A stretch of DNA of 64,000 nucleotides from Dendrolimus kikuchii (lineage: Eukaryota > Arthropoda > Insecta > Lepidoptera > Lasiocampidae): the NCBI GenBank assembly GCA_019925095.2, contig CM034389.1:28403728-28467727 (forward strand), read 5' to 3'. Made by a program: the position numbers and the translations under genes. The notes under the pieces are model-generated. The model was not told the origin of the DNA and did no database searches. It saw only the letters and a list, made by a program, of their open reading frames with translations. Shown here one piece after another: positions 1 through 9,524 of the stretch (the stretch's first letter is position 1; every line of letters begins with the position of its first letter).

Positions 1-284
1 GGTCGTTGTGAGTCCCTAATGGAACGTAGCCAAAGAGGTAAAGTTTGAGAGTTTATGTATAGGAAGTAATAAATCGCTTGAGTTACTGAACCGATTTTGA
101 AAACTTTTTCACCAGTGGAAAACTCCATTATTCCCCAGTGACGTAGGCAATATTTAATTGTGATTTATAATATATTTTAATTTTTTAATGACGCCCAGCG
201 AAGTGGGCCCGGGGCAGCAGTTTAATATATTATGTTAATTTGACTGTTTTTGTCAGGCAAGTCTGCGGCTTAGCTCACTTCGTA
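1..284. other. AT-rich non-coding stretch with repeat traces
   Basis: I see no gene. Bases 1-31 closely match 4423-4453, so the window edge starts in a repeat that has another copy 4.4 kb away. Around 90-210 the text (a phrase like 'ccgattttgaaaa', then 'cccagcgaagtgggc') resembles the degenerate Helitron-type repeats seen later in the window. Confidence 0.4.
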
Positions 285-400
285 AACGACATTTCCATTA
301 TTTACGTCTGTGTGTCTGGGATTGGCCACAGCGTGGTCCGTTGTATATAATTTACAACTAAGAGCGTAACTTGCTCAGCTTGAGGATATGTGCCATGTGT
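285..400 (+). repeat. 3' part of a tRNA-derived SINE
   Basis: The segment with 'gtgtctgggattggcc' and 'aacttgctcagcttgagga' matches the body downstream of the tRNA-like head at 58984-59210 ('gtgtctgggatcggcc', 'aacttgcttaatttgggga'). It has no box A or box B of its own, so it is a head-less fragment of the same family. Confidence 0.5.
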
Positions 401-479
401 GAGTTTATCTACCGATTATTATTATTTTACACAATGCCACCGTCGTAGGCCGACAGTCCCACGGTCCTACGCAAGCCAT

Positions 480-531
480 ACCATAAAAAAGGGTTGAACT
501 GTTAGTAAAAAGTTCGACCCTTTTTTATGGT
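480..531. repeat. 20-bp stem hairpin
   Basis: Bases 480-499 and 512-531 are inverted copies (19 of 20 paired) around a 12-base loop. The stem ends in an A6/T6 stretch. It sits about 380 bases upstream of the first cytochrome b5 start codon. It may be the remains of a small palindromic element. No function can be assigned. Confidence 0.65.
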
Positions 532-907
532 CCACGATGTTAAAAACCTTATTGTAAAATATAGATCTACCAAAAAATGTACCTACGTAATAGATCTGTA
601 GCTGTAGCTTTGTTTATTCATTGTAAAATTGAAAGTGGTATATGAATTTATGAATTTGAATGATGACAGGAGGATGCAGATACGTTAGGCTCATGCCTCG
701 CGGTCGTCTACTTGGAACGCCACCGATTTTGTTTCAATTTACATAATGAGTCCGAGACCTCTAATGTCGTGCTTTGACCTGCACGGTGCTCATTCGCTTA
801 CACGAGCGGCGCAGTACAGGTTTACAACCCACGCTCCACGCTCGTCCGGCGCGCCGCTCGCACCTCGATCCCGACACTCCACTGTATCACACATTACATA
901 GAGAACA
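532..907 (+). promoter_or_regulatory. 5' flank and leader of first cytochrome b5 gene
   Basis: This stretch must hold the promoter and 5' leader of the gene at 908. It turns GC-rich from about 780. An in-frame TAG at 899-901 lies two codons before the ATG and fixes that ATG as the first possible start in this frame. I cannot place the transcription start or a convincing TATA box. Confidence 0.4.
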
Positions 908-1288
908 ATGGAAGTCAAAAAATTTACAAGGAAAGAGATCGAAAGTAGAAATAGTACAAGCGATGCCGTCATCATAATAGACAATGTTGTCTACGACGTG
1001 ACGGAGTTCCTGGAGGAGCACCCTGGAGGAATGGAGGTGCTGCTGGAGAACGCGGGCAAGGACGCGTCGGAATGCTTCCGCCGCGTGGGCCACAGCGACT
1101 TCGCGTTCGAGTGGCGCCAGAAGTTCGTTGTCGGCGAAGTAGTCGACGAGGAGAAATGGGAGGTGCGGCCCAGGGAGGAGCCCATGTACTGCGAGAAACC
1201 TTTCACCCTCTCCAGCCTGCTGGACGTGTGGGGCCCGCCGCTGATGCTGGGCTTGTTCGCCACGCTGGTCTACGTGTATCTCTTATGA
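908..1288 (+). CDS. Cyt-b5: Cytochrome b5, tail-anchored microsomal type (paralogue 1)
   Basis: This 126-residue protein should be an ER-anchored haem protein that passes electrons from cytochrome b5 reductase or P450 reductase to fatty-acid desaturases, elongases, sterol enzymes and P450s. Residues 5-85 form the haem domain. The signature EHPGG places the first axial haem ligand at His38, and VGHS places the second at His62. A hydrophobic segment at about 101-126 with a very short tail is the membrane anchor. The frame is uninterrupted, with an in-frame stop (899-901) just before the ATG. By hand alignment it shares about 56 of the first 86 residues with the gene at 20583. Residues 87-100 and the anchor differ more. 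Its coding bases are markedly GC-richer than the flanks. The family call is firm. Substrate partners are inferred from the family. Confidence 0.95.
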   Translation: MEVKKFTRKEIESRNSTSDAVIIIDNVVYDVTEFLEEHPGGMEVLLENAGKDASECFRRVGHSDFAFEWRQKFVVGEVVDEEKWEVRPREEPMYCEKPFTLSSLLDVWGPPLMLGLFATLVYVYLL

Positions 1289-1366
1289 ACCCAGGGATGT
1301 GAAGCCACGGCCGCTGGCGAAATATCGTTTGGAGCCGGTTTGCTATGATTACATAAATAAATAAAA
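1289..1366 (+). terminator. 3' UTR with poly(A) signals
   Basis: Two overlapping AATAAA hexamers lie at 1356-1361 and 1360-1365, about 70 bases after the cytochrome b5 stop codon. They are followed by a GT-rich stretch (about 1367-1376). This is a good polyadenylation signal and would give a very short 3' UTR. Confidence 0.65.
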
Positions 1367-2163
1367 GTGGTGGTGGACGATTTACTCGACGTATTCATAG
1401 TGTCTGGAAGTGAATGTGTATGACAATACACTTCAATAACTGTGCAAAGGTGGGTGTGCCGAGTAATTTGCAGCCATTTACATTTACACAGGATCTTTAA
1501 TTGCGTATTCTTTTAGGTAATGACTGAAAAAGGTTGTGATATTTTCATATTGTAGGCTTCTGTAATTAATACCATTATAAATGTTGAACAAAGTAAAGTC
1601 TCATGCGTACTTAATAATTATTTTTTCTAACTTTCCAACGACATGACTCTTGTTTTTAGGCTACGATGAAAAATTATGATTTCACTTTCATAACTCGCAC
1701 TTTCTTTCAGAATATAATTATCTTATTTAGAAGTATACATTCCAGTTTCAGATCTTCAGATGTGAATTTGAGACATTTTGTTTTAACTATATACAGATAC
1801 TAGGTCCGTATTTCATAAAATATGTAGAATTTTATTTTATAAATTTACATACTATTTTGTTGATGTTATCAATCTCAATCTTTTATAGATTAATAACATT
1901 TTTGAGTATAAGTGCTGCGCCAACAGGAACGGCTATCAGACTTCTCATTATTGTCTATGGAGGCAGAAAATCTAGAATAACTTTAATCGTCTTCAGCTAT
2001 ATTTCATAAATAAGCTTGCCGTACAAAAGGCGAGAAAAATTTATCTTTGATTTAAATTGTTTGTCTGACTTAGCGTTAAGTATTATAAGTAATAATTTGT
2101 AATCAATATATAATTATTTTAATTCAATTCGAGCATTCTTTGTTTCTTTTATCTTTCCTACGT
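1367..2163. other. AT-rich intergenic DNA
   Basis: No open frame, RNA gene or recognisable repeat stands out. It may include downstream sequence of longer cytochrome b5 transcripts. Confidence 0.4.
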
Positions 2164-2301
2164 ATTAACGATTTGCTTCATTAGTGTGTATTAAGTATAA
2201 AAGTACATAATACACACTAATGAAGCAAATCGTTAATGCGTTATTTTTAAGTCGCATTTGGTCATAGTCATTAACTAGTAATTAGTGTAAATGACTATGA
2301 C
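2164..2301. repeat. Two consecutive hairpins
   Basis: Bases 2164-2193 and 2208-2237 are perfect inverted copies (30 of 30) around a 14-base loop. Twenty-odd bases later, 2261-2272 and 2290-2301 are a perfect 12-base inverted pair. No coding sequence is nearby. Could be a small palindromic element or a transcribed hairpin. Confidence 0.7.
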
Positions 2302-2511
2302 TCAAGTAGAGCAGGGTCATTATACAGCTATGAATATCATAATCTATTAAATTCTAATTTAGTCTATTTCTGTTTTGTTTTACATTTATTGTGTTCTTTG
2401 TGTAAGTGCTGTGTGCAGTTGAATATATACATTTATATGTAGTTGCGTTTTGTTTTGTTTTGTTTTAGTTTTATTGGTATACAACTATACAAATATTTTA
2501 AAGAGGAAAAT

Positions 2512-2815
2512 TTTGTAGTTTTGTATGTTTGTAACGAATAAAGTCGAAAGCTTCTGGACCGATTGCAAAAATTCTTTCACCATTAGACTGCTACATTATC
2601 CCAGATTAATATAGTCTATATTTATTACTAGAAAAAAAATTGGGATCCCTAATAAAACGTCTATAATGTAACCCAAGGTGTTAAATAATTAGTGTTTTAG
2701 TGGGTCCCGGTGTGGTTTAGATTCACAATTAGTCCCGGTAGATGGCGCTAACAGCGGGTTCTAGATTTTTATTTTTTCAGGGCAGCTTACAACGTCTACC
2801 GGGACCGCTGGTATT
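2512..2815 (+). mobile_element. Degenerate Helitron-type remnants
   Basis: Bases about 2512-2690 follow the order of the H1 Helitron-type family (a phrase for 'ctggaccgattgcaaaaattctttc', then 'gggatccctaata', then 'aatgtaacccaaggtgt'). Bases about 2694-2815 match the 3' part of the H2 family ('ggtttagattcacaattag', 'gatggcgct', 'acgtctaccgggaccgctgg'). Both are diverged and lack intact ends. Confidence 0.5.
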
Positions 2816-3097
2816 ATATAAATTAATTTTTATTTGTCATTTTACTTTTAATGGATATGGTCTTTTACCTAGTTTGTAATTGGTCGTAGATGGTTCTATG
2901 TTTGCGTTTAGCGTTTGCGTAAGTCTGAGAAATAGTTGCTGACCAGCGAAAACCGCATTATAATCGGCCCAGTAGTTTTTACGTGAATCCCGAACAAAAA
3001 AACAAACACAAGAAATCTAAAAAAAAAATGCATCGTGTTCTTCATCATTATATAGTCTATTCCAGTTGTTTTTTTTTAAATAGCTTCAAGAGTTTTT
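2816..3097. other. Non-coding DNA
   Basis: No gene is seen. A stretch around 2890-3010 ('gttgctgaccagcg...', 'ggcccagtagtttttacgtgaatcc') reads like another old interspersed repeat, but I found no second copy in the window. Confidence 0.3.
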
Positions 3098-3356
3098 GGG
3101 GGGAACTGAAAGGGGACGTTGTGCTGTGCAGACGTGCAGTTTTATTTTCTAAAAATGTATAAAATTACTCTAAAATGAACAATAGTTGTAGGATATTGAT
3201 AGTTTTTGAGTAGTAATTATGTGTTTTTGTGAGAAATGTGAACTATATAGCCAAATGTGGCCTTTCGAGTTCTCACAAGAACTCCGTTGAATGACGTCGA
3301 TTGTAGCCTACAATACAACGGCGCCTGGCTTAAAGGCCTAGTTGCCAAGCCTTAAA
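3098..3356 (+). repeat. Interspersed repeat R5
   Basis: This unit starts near 'ggggggaactgaaagggga', passes 'ttactctaaaatgaacaatag' and ends 'ggcttaaaggcctagttgccaagcc'. Other copies lie at 26019-26442 (+), 33218-33375 (-) and 35826-36055 (+). It has no coding capacity. The tail contains the palindrome AAAGGCCT-like core. Class unknown. Confidence 0.65.
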
Positions 3357-3411
3357 CTTATAAATAATAGCTTCATTGTACAGACATGGTATGTTTAGAA
3401 TTTTATAATAT

Positions 3412-4121
3412 TGTTACGTGCGGGCGGGGGTACGCACTTGGGATTGGAAGGAAACACCAGTTCTTTAACTAACGCCTTTATAAACTTACACAGTCGTAAG
3501 CGACTCCCGTCCGCAGGGTCACCCTTACTCGCACGGCTAACAACGCACTATCCCGACGATAAGTTGTCCTACTCACAATACCGTCGCCGATGTTGTGTAG
3601 ACCACCTCCTGATGCTGCGGTGTTTAACTCCGAATTAACTGCGCGTAGCTTGCTCTTGGACCTCCTGTCAAACGATGCTACACTTCTTCTTCACTTAACT
3701 GTCCACTAAACTTTTCACTGTCTTCTATTAAACTTCTCTTCTAACTCTTCTGTATCGCACTTATCCGCTTCGCTGTCTTGTACTGAACTCAACTCTAAAA
3801 CTGCCCGGAAGAATCTTCTGGACCCATAATTTCGTTATTCTTTTATTTACTATCTGTCCCTTTCTAAACATCGATCTATCTCTGTCTTTTCCTTCCCGAA
3901 CCTTCTATTCCAGAACTTTCGTTTATACATCTATCCCTTTCTAACATCTATCTATCTCTGTCTTTTCCTTCCCGAACTTTCTATTCTAGAACATGCGTTC
4001 ATCGTCTATCCCTTTCTAAAATATATTCGTCCTTGTCTTTTCCTTCCAGAATCTTCTACCTTTTTCTAGAAGTCTTGACACCGGCTTACGCTGCTAGAAA
4101 GTTCTACCCTCGGTCGCCACA
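3412..4121. mobile_element. Probable solo LTR with 4-bp target duplication
   Basis: The 710-bp segment begins TGTTACGTGC and ends GTCGCCACA, that is TG...CA, and is flanked by ATAT on both sides (3408-3411 and 4122-4125). Inside, phrases such as 'tctatctctgtcttttccttcc' recur two to three times with spacing near 75 bases. No internal coding region follows. A solo LTR of a Ty3/gypsy-like element fits. A second copy would be needed to confirm it. Confidence 0.55.
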
Positions 4122-4920
4122 ATATTATAGATAGATATTGTGTATACGAAGAGAAAGGGAAGGATCGAAAGAGATAACTGACGTAATATCTATCTTCTGC
4201 CTTTGTATGTAAAATAATCACTTTTTCGGAAACGACTGGCAGCGCGTTCCATTAGTAGCTCACAACGCCCAAAAAGTACCGTTAACCGTTCTACAAGGTG
4301 ACCACGGTCGTTGTGGTCTATCATATTCGATCACACAACGCTCACAAAGACCCATGTCAAGAGTGGGTCGAATAACCGTTCCACTTGGGTTTACGACAAG
4401 CAAGTGGGACGGGAAAAATCGCGGTCGTTGTCAGTCTCTAATGGAACGTAGCCTGGGTCTCAAGGATCAAACTTTAGACTAAGATAATATACTGAGACCT
4501 CTCATGAGTGAGACTTAGCCACAATATAAAAGTTGAGGATCTTTTTGCACACCACTAGTTAGAATAATTTATTCTTATATACCTTGAGTTGCAGTGGCTT
4601 TGACAGGAGCAGGCGAGGCAGGTGTATCTAACTAATGCCCGGTACGTATATCATAGCGACCGTTCATTTGTCTTATTAGCGGTTATTTTGGTGGTGTAGA
4701 TAGAAGATGGAAGAGAAACGAGTTGTTTGTGCAGTCACGTTCATTAATATATATGCATTGACAAGGATTCAAAATATTGTATTCAGTAGAATGTTAAAAA
4801 ATGTCTTTACAGTCTATAGTTCATTCATATATTATCATGTGATCGGTTCAATAATATATGATCAAATATAATTCTATAGCATAAGATTCAAAAATATCTG
4901 ACTAGACAAATATTCATAAA
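4122..4920. other. Non-coding DNA with one repeat match
   Basis: No gene is seen. Bases 4423-4453 match the first 31 bases of the window. A phrase 'ggtcgttgt' also recurs at about 4305, so this may be an old internally repeated element. Confidence 0.35.
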
Positions 4921-5924
4921 TCGCCTGTCCCTATTAACAGAGTCAGATCTGCAAATCAGCAACTTTACAGGAGAGCGCTCTGAACTTTGAATTGCTTATA
5001 TTTTTTTTACTACAAGAATTAAATGTTCAAAAAAAATATTATATATTAATATATGTTCGAGAGCTTATTTGCAATGCAATTAAATAACATTTTTACTTAT
5101 CTAAATGTTTGAAAAGCTAGTAATGGCTTTGTTATCCGTAGATAGGTGTCATCATGATTTGTCGGATCTGTCACATCCAACAAAGTTACATGGACAAACA
5201 TATTTATTCTTTGTAAGAAGTGCCACATACAACATTGTCATTAGTAAATCCTGTTTAAGTTTATGTCGTATTTAAATTGATATTATAAATTAAATCCAAT
5301 TTTTAATCAATTTGTTTCACAAATAACAAATAATCAAACATAATTGACAATTTAGGGACAAAATGAAAACAATCTTTGCCATAAAATTTGTTAAAATCAT
5401 TAATTATAAAGTCTACCTGTATGAATGGCACTTAATAATCACATTTCAGGTTTCATTAGCTTAGATAATCAGTCTTAGTAATTTCTTTCCGCATACCCCC
5501 CTCGCGCCCCGCTAATAACGTCGGGAGTTAACATTCGTCATTGTTAATGGGAGACGGTGGCATATATGACATTGTTAATGTGGCTATTTTAAAAACTATG
5601 AGGAAAAATTACCTTTTTGTTGCTGCTATTGAAAAACAATTACATTAGAAATATCCTATAAGTCTTAGAAGATTTTGCAGTACCTAATTTCTTTCCGCAT
5701 ACCCCCCTCGCGCCCCGCTAATAACGTCGGGAGTTAACATTCGTCATTGTTAATGGGAGACGGTGGCATATATGACATTGTTAATGTGGCTATTTTAAAA
5801 ACTATGAGGAAAAATTACCTTTTTGTTGCTGCTATTGAAAAACAATGCTTTTTTAGGGTCATTAGTGAAATAAAATCAAAATGTCGAAAATTGCTTATCC
5901 TACATTGTTAATAGGGACAGGCGA
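4921..5924. mobile_element. 1-kb DNA element with 19-bp terminal inverted repeats
   Basis: The ends 4921-4939 and 5906-5924 are perfect inverted copies starting TCGCCTGTCCCTATTAACA. The interior codes for nothing recognisable, so it is a non-autonomous DNA transposon. Bases 5479-5640 are repeated exactly at 5685-5846, separated by 44 unrelated bases. A second copy at 62425-63207 has this segment once and lacks both tips. I see no convincing target-site duplication. Superfamily unknown. Confidence 0.65.
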
Positions 5925-6007
5925 AAGCTTATTTGCAATGCAATTAAATAACATTTTTACTTAATGCTAGAATGTCTTGAAAAGCTGAGTAATGGCTTTG
6001 TCCGGCT
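5925..6007 (+). repeat. Fragment repeating an internal part of the neighbouring element
   Basis: Directly outside the right inverted repeat, this segment matches bases about 5070-5145 inside the element ('gcttatttgcaatgcaatta', later 'taatggctttg'), with a few small insertions. It may mark insertion into, or recombination with, another copy of the same family. Confidence 0.5.
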
Positions 6008-6809
6008 AGAATCTGCGTAATTCTTCCCATCATCCATTGGAGTTTAAGAAGATTATTGTACTTTCTGAGTACCAGCTCACCAATCTTGCGCCGACATAGT
6101 TTGTACCGCAATCAGATCGGAATTGGAGAGTGTGCAGGTAGGATTCCGACGCCGAGGTCCACGAACGCTTTGCCAACGCTTGCACTAAGCAAAAAAGGCG
6201 TCCGTTGATGGAGGAAGGATTCATGGGAATGTTCAGTAATGCGGTAAGTGCACTGCCTATAAGGAAATGACCAGCGGTTAGGACTTCGAAGTCTGTACTG
6301 AAAACACAGGGCAAAGTAGTCCTTTGAGAACGTTTGGCATACGCGCTAAGAGTGTACTTGATTCTTCAAAGGAATGGTGCTCGGCTAAAATCCGATGGAC
6401 ACTTGCTTACTAGAACACCGGTGTGTGTGCTGACCTCGATCAGAAGGAGCTAGGTCGGATTGAGCAACCATGTGATCCTGTGTGGTAGCTTGTGCGTAAT
6501 TCTATCATCATTGGCCTTTAAGGTTTTGGACTTCTATCTGATTTCTTGAGTTTGCTCGAATTAGGGTAGGGATTCCGCGCCGACTGAACCTTTGCAATGC
6601 CGCAAAAAAGGCGTCCGTAGAAAGTTCCGAACAGCCTCTAAGTGCACTGCCTTGGTGGCGAGACAAACGAAAACACAAAAGTAGCCTTTGAGAATTTATT
6701 GCGTAGAGTACTTGATTTAAAGAATGGTCCGGCAAAATCCACACTTGACTAAACATGACTCGATCAGCCGGTAGGTCGGCCATAAAAGGGGGATTCCTGA
6801 GCTCGATGC
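6008..6809 (-). pseudogene. Broken, duplicated BEL/Pao integrase region
   Basis: On the minus strand, directly downstream of the pol frame, short frames keep integrase phrases: MADLPADRV near 6783, LTAGHFLIG (an integrase C-terminal motif) near 6275, and a DCGTNYVGA-like catalytic-core motif near 6080. The order is scrambled. The + strand text of about 6010-6480 is repeated in a much shortened form at about 6490-6785 (for example 'ggcgtccgt', 'aagtgcactgcct', 'gtacttgatt', 'aaaatcc'). No intact integrase remains, so the element cannot integrate on its own. Confidence 0.65.
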
Positions 6810-9521
6810 CTAAGCGTACACATTTAAAGACACGGTGACGAATGAATCCAGTATTGTTGACGGAGTAGTGCGTGTAGTGTATCTGCGCCCGGGTGGCAGT
6901 GTTACCATTTTTCTGGGTTTTAGACCAGGCAGTACGTGATGACCCAAAGCAGGGGGCATCGTGGGCCAGGTATCAGGTGGGGCCTTGAGCCAAGTAGGCG
7001 ACCACCATAGGTCATAGGCTAAGAGTTCCTGTGCTGATATTCCCCTGCTAGCACAGTCGGCAGGGTTAAGAGCTGAGGGTACATGTCTCCAAGTAGGGTT
7101 ACATGGATTGGCTGCAATGGCAGAGACTCGATTGGCCTCAAAGACCTGTAGGGATTGAGAAGGAGTTTTAAGCCAGGCGAGTACGATAGTACTGTCTGAC
7201 CAACAAAAGTGTTGCTGAATGGTAATGTGGGCAGAAAGTTGAACAGAGACGCGAGAAATGAGCAGCGAAGTGAGGTGTGCAGCTGAAAGTTCCAGCTTTG
7301 GTATAGTCTGTCGGGTTTTAATGGGGGCTACCTTGGATTTAGAAACAAGTAGTCTGACGTGTACCTGACCCGTGATATTCGTTTCATGAAGATAGACTGC
7401 GGCTGCATATCCGGATTCGGATGCATCGGCAAAACCGTGTAGGGTGTAGGTGGAATCTTTGCTGGTGCAAATTGTTCTGGGGAGTCGAAGAGCAGAGAGT
7501 AGAGGTAAGTCTTCAAAAATGTGCTGAAATTGAAATGTGACATCATTGGGAGCCGATTCATCCCAGTCTAACTTTAGAGTCCATAGGTGCTGAATGAGCA
7601 GTTTTGCGCGGAAAATAACTGGGCTGATCCATCCACTAGGATCGTATAAACGAGCGATGGTACTGAGTATTGACCTTTTGGTAAATTTTTCCAGTGTAGG
7701 TACCGAAATGTGATATGTAAATTCGTCCGTTTGGGGTATCCATTGCATACCAAGTACCTTGATTGCATTGGAGTCGGGTACAACATCAAAATCCTTGGGT
7801 ATGTCACATTGATCATCCGGGAAGCGTTCTAAAAGCTGACGAGAGTTTGAGGTCCACTTTCGCAAATGAAATCCCCCTAGGGCTAGTAACTCAATGAGTT
7901 CAGTCTGCAGAGCTATTGCCTTGTCAACTGAATCATGCCCAGTCAGAATGTCATCCACGAATATGGAGTGCGTAAGAACCTGTGCAGCCTGGGGAAAACG
8001 GTGACCTTCATCAGTGACCAGCTGTATAATAGATCGATTGGCGAGGAAGGGGCTGGGTCGTAGGCCATACGTGACAGTGGACAGGGCGTAAGTGAGCAGA
8101 GGTTGATCTGGAGAAGAGCGCCATAGAATGAGTTGGAACCGTCTGTGGTCTGGGTGAACTAGTATATTTCTAAACATCATCTGGATGTCTGTACTAAAGA
8201 CCACTTTGTGAGTACGAAAATTTAGAATGATGTCAGTAATATCACGTTGGAGCGGTGGGCCAGTGTGCAGACAGTCATTAAGACTGACACCATTAGAGCT
8301 CTTACAGCTGCCATCAAAAACCGTGCGAAGTTTTTCAGAGTTGGCTTTGAAGATGCCATGATGCGGGACGTAAAAATGGTCTTTTCCTTTGAATGTGCTG
8401 GGGTGACAAAGAGCCATGTGGCCCATGTCAATGTATTCCTTCATGAAGTCGATATATTTTGAGCGGAGGGTAGGATCTCTTTGGAGTTTGCGCTCCAAAT
8501 TAAGGAATCGTCGTAGTGCAATAGCGTGGGTTGCACCGAGCTTAGGTGCCTTTGTAAGAAAGGGAAGGGATACTATGTATCGCCCTGTGGGATCACGTGT
8601 GGTGGTAGAACGAAAGTTCTCCTCACACTCGTCAGAGGTTGAGTTGTCCTTTGATTGCACTTCTTCGACTTCCCAGAATCTCTCCAGAGCGGAGTGTATT
8701 TCTTTATTTGAGTGTTGGGGTTGTAAACAGTCAATATTTACTAGTGCTGAATTAACTTGAGGCTCAGGCTTTGTGTAGTTTGGATTGATAGGACCTAAAA
8801 GAGCGAAATTGAAGATCGTGCCGAAGGCTATTGGCCTGCCGGGGCCCAAAAAAATTTTGTTACCATCCAAAATTTGGCCCAAGACATCAGAACCCATAAT
8901 CAAGTCAATAGCGGCTGGAAAACGATAAGACGAGTCTGCTAGGGGAAGCTGTGTCGAGTCGAGGAGTGGAACAACGTCAGGTAACATTGTTAATGGTAAA
9001 AGACCTGTCAAATCTGGTAGAATGTATGCCTTTGCGCTAATTACTGGGACTTCGGTGTGAATAGGGCGGAATGTGATGGTAGTTGAAGAACTAGAGTTTT
9101 GAGTCTGCTGATTACCGACTCCTGTAATTTTTAGTTCTGTGTGCTCGACAGGCAAACGTAATTTTTGTGTCATAGTTTTAGTTAACAAGGTTAGCATGGA
9201 ACCGCTGTCTAATAATGCTCTTGCCTTATGAAATTCTCCAGCGTTGTCTGCTAGTTCTAGGGACACAGTGGGTAATAAAACTGGTGGATCGTGTACTGTA
9301 ATGTGCTGAGTATGTGCTGAAATATGACTGTCATTTTGGTTAGCTTTATCAGAGGAAGTAACAGGGCTGCCGGGCAAGTGATTATTATGATAAACTTTAT
9401 TATCATAGTGCTGAGTATGAAACTGGGATTTATTTTGTTTACGTGATGTAGTGGATGGTGTATATTGTAGCGATGGTATGGGTGGGTGTAGTGTAGTATT
9501 GTGTAAGTGAGTAGCAGGTAG
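6810..9521 (-). CDS. BEL/Pao retrotransposon pol: protease, reverse transcriptase, RNase H
   Basis: This is the pol part of a BEL/Pao LTR retrotransposon. Counting from base 9377, it has an aspartic protease with LLDSGS (about residue 55-60). The reverse transcriptase follows, with FSTDIQ (Asp397) and the catalytic FVDDI box (473-477). Then come the Pao A17 region and RNase H acidic residues in HGFADAS (651), KLELSAA (696) and WSDST (728). All the catalytic acids I can check are present and the frame has no internal stop. It ends at a TAG at 6810-6812, where integrase should begin. It lies in the same frame as gag and is open right up to the gag TGA at 9522-9524, so it has no ATG of its own near the junction. 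Expression would need readthrough, or the TGA is a disabling mutation. Confidence 0.9.
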   Translation of the reverse strand, partial: LPATHLHNTTLHPPIPSLQYTPSTTSRKQNKSQFHTQHYDNKVYHNNHLPGSPVTSSDKANQNDSHISAHTQHITVHDPPVLLPTVSLELADNAGEFHKARALLDSGSMLTLLTKTMTQKLRLPVEHTELKITGVGNQQTQNSSSSTTITFRPIHTEVPVISAKAYILPDLTGLLPLTMLPDVVPLLDSTQLPLADSSYRFPAAIDLIMGSDVLGQILDGNKIFLGPGRPIAFGTIFNFALLGPINPNYTKPEPQVNSALVNIDCLQPQHSNKEIHSALERFWEVEEVQSKDNSTSDECEENFRSTTTRDPTGRYIVSLPFLTKAPKLGATHAIALRRFLNLERKLQRDPTLRSKYIDFMKEYIDMGHMALCHPSTFKGKDHFYVPHHGIFKANSEKLRTVFDGSCKSSNGVSLNDCLHTGPPLQRDITDIILNFRTHKVVFSTDIQMMFRNILVHPDHRRFQLILWRSSPDQPLLTYALSTVTYGLRPSPFLANRSIIQLVTDEGHRFPQAAQVLTHSIFVDDILTGHDSVDKAIALQTELIELLALGGFHLRKWTSNSRQLLERFPDDQCDIPKDFDVVPDSNAIKVLGMQWIPQTDEFTYHISVPTLEKFTKRSILSTIARLYDPSGWISPVIFRAKLLIQHLWTLKLDWDESAPNDVTFQFQHIFEDLPLLSALRLPRTICTSKDSTYTLHGFADASESGYAAAVYLHETNITGQVHVRLLVSKSKVAPIKTRQTIPKLELSAAHLTSLLISRVSVQLSAHITIQQHFCWSDSTIVLAWLKTPSQSLQVFEANRVSAIAANPCNPTWRHVPSALNPADCASRGISAQELLAYDLWWSPTWLKAPPDTWPTMPPALGHHVLPGLKPRKMVTLPPGRRYTTRTTPSTILDSFVTVSLNVYA

Positions 9522-9524
9522 TCA
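9522..9524 (-). promoter_or_regulatory. In-frame TGA between gag and pol, in TGA-CTA context
   Basis: Gag and pol are in one frame. The only stop between base 11006 and base 6813 is this TGA, followed by CTA. UGA-CUA is a known leaky stop context in eukaryotic mRNAs and some RNA viruses. It could set a Gag to Gag-Pol ratio by readthrough, or be a chance inactivating mutation. The context is seen in the sequence. Readthrough is inference. Confidence 0.5.

Noticed and set aside
4913..5932. 8-bp target duplication around the TIR element
   Set aside because: The flanking octamers (ttcataaa and aagcttat) do not match.
9375..9377. An independent pol start codon at 9377
   Set aside because: The codon on the minus strand is TTG, not ATG, and the frame stays open upstream to the gag stop, so there is no reason to start here.
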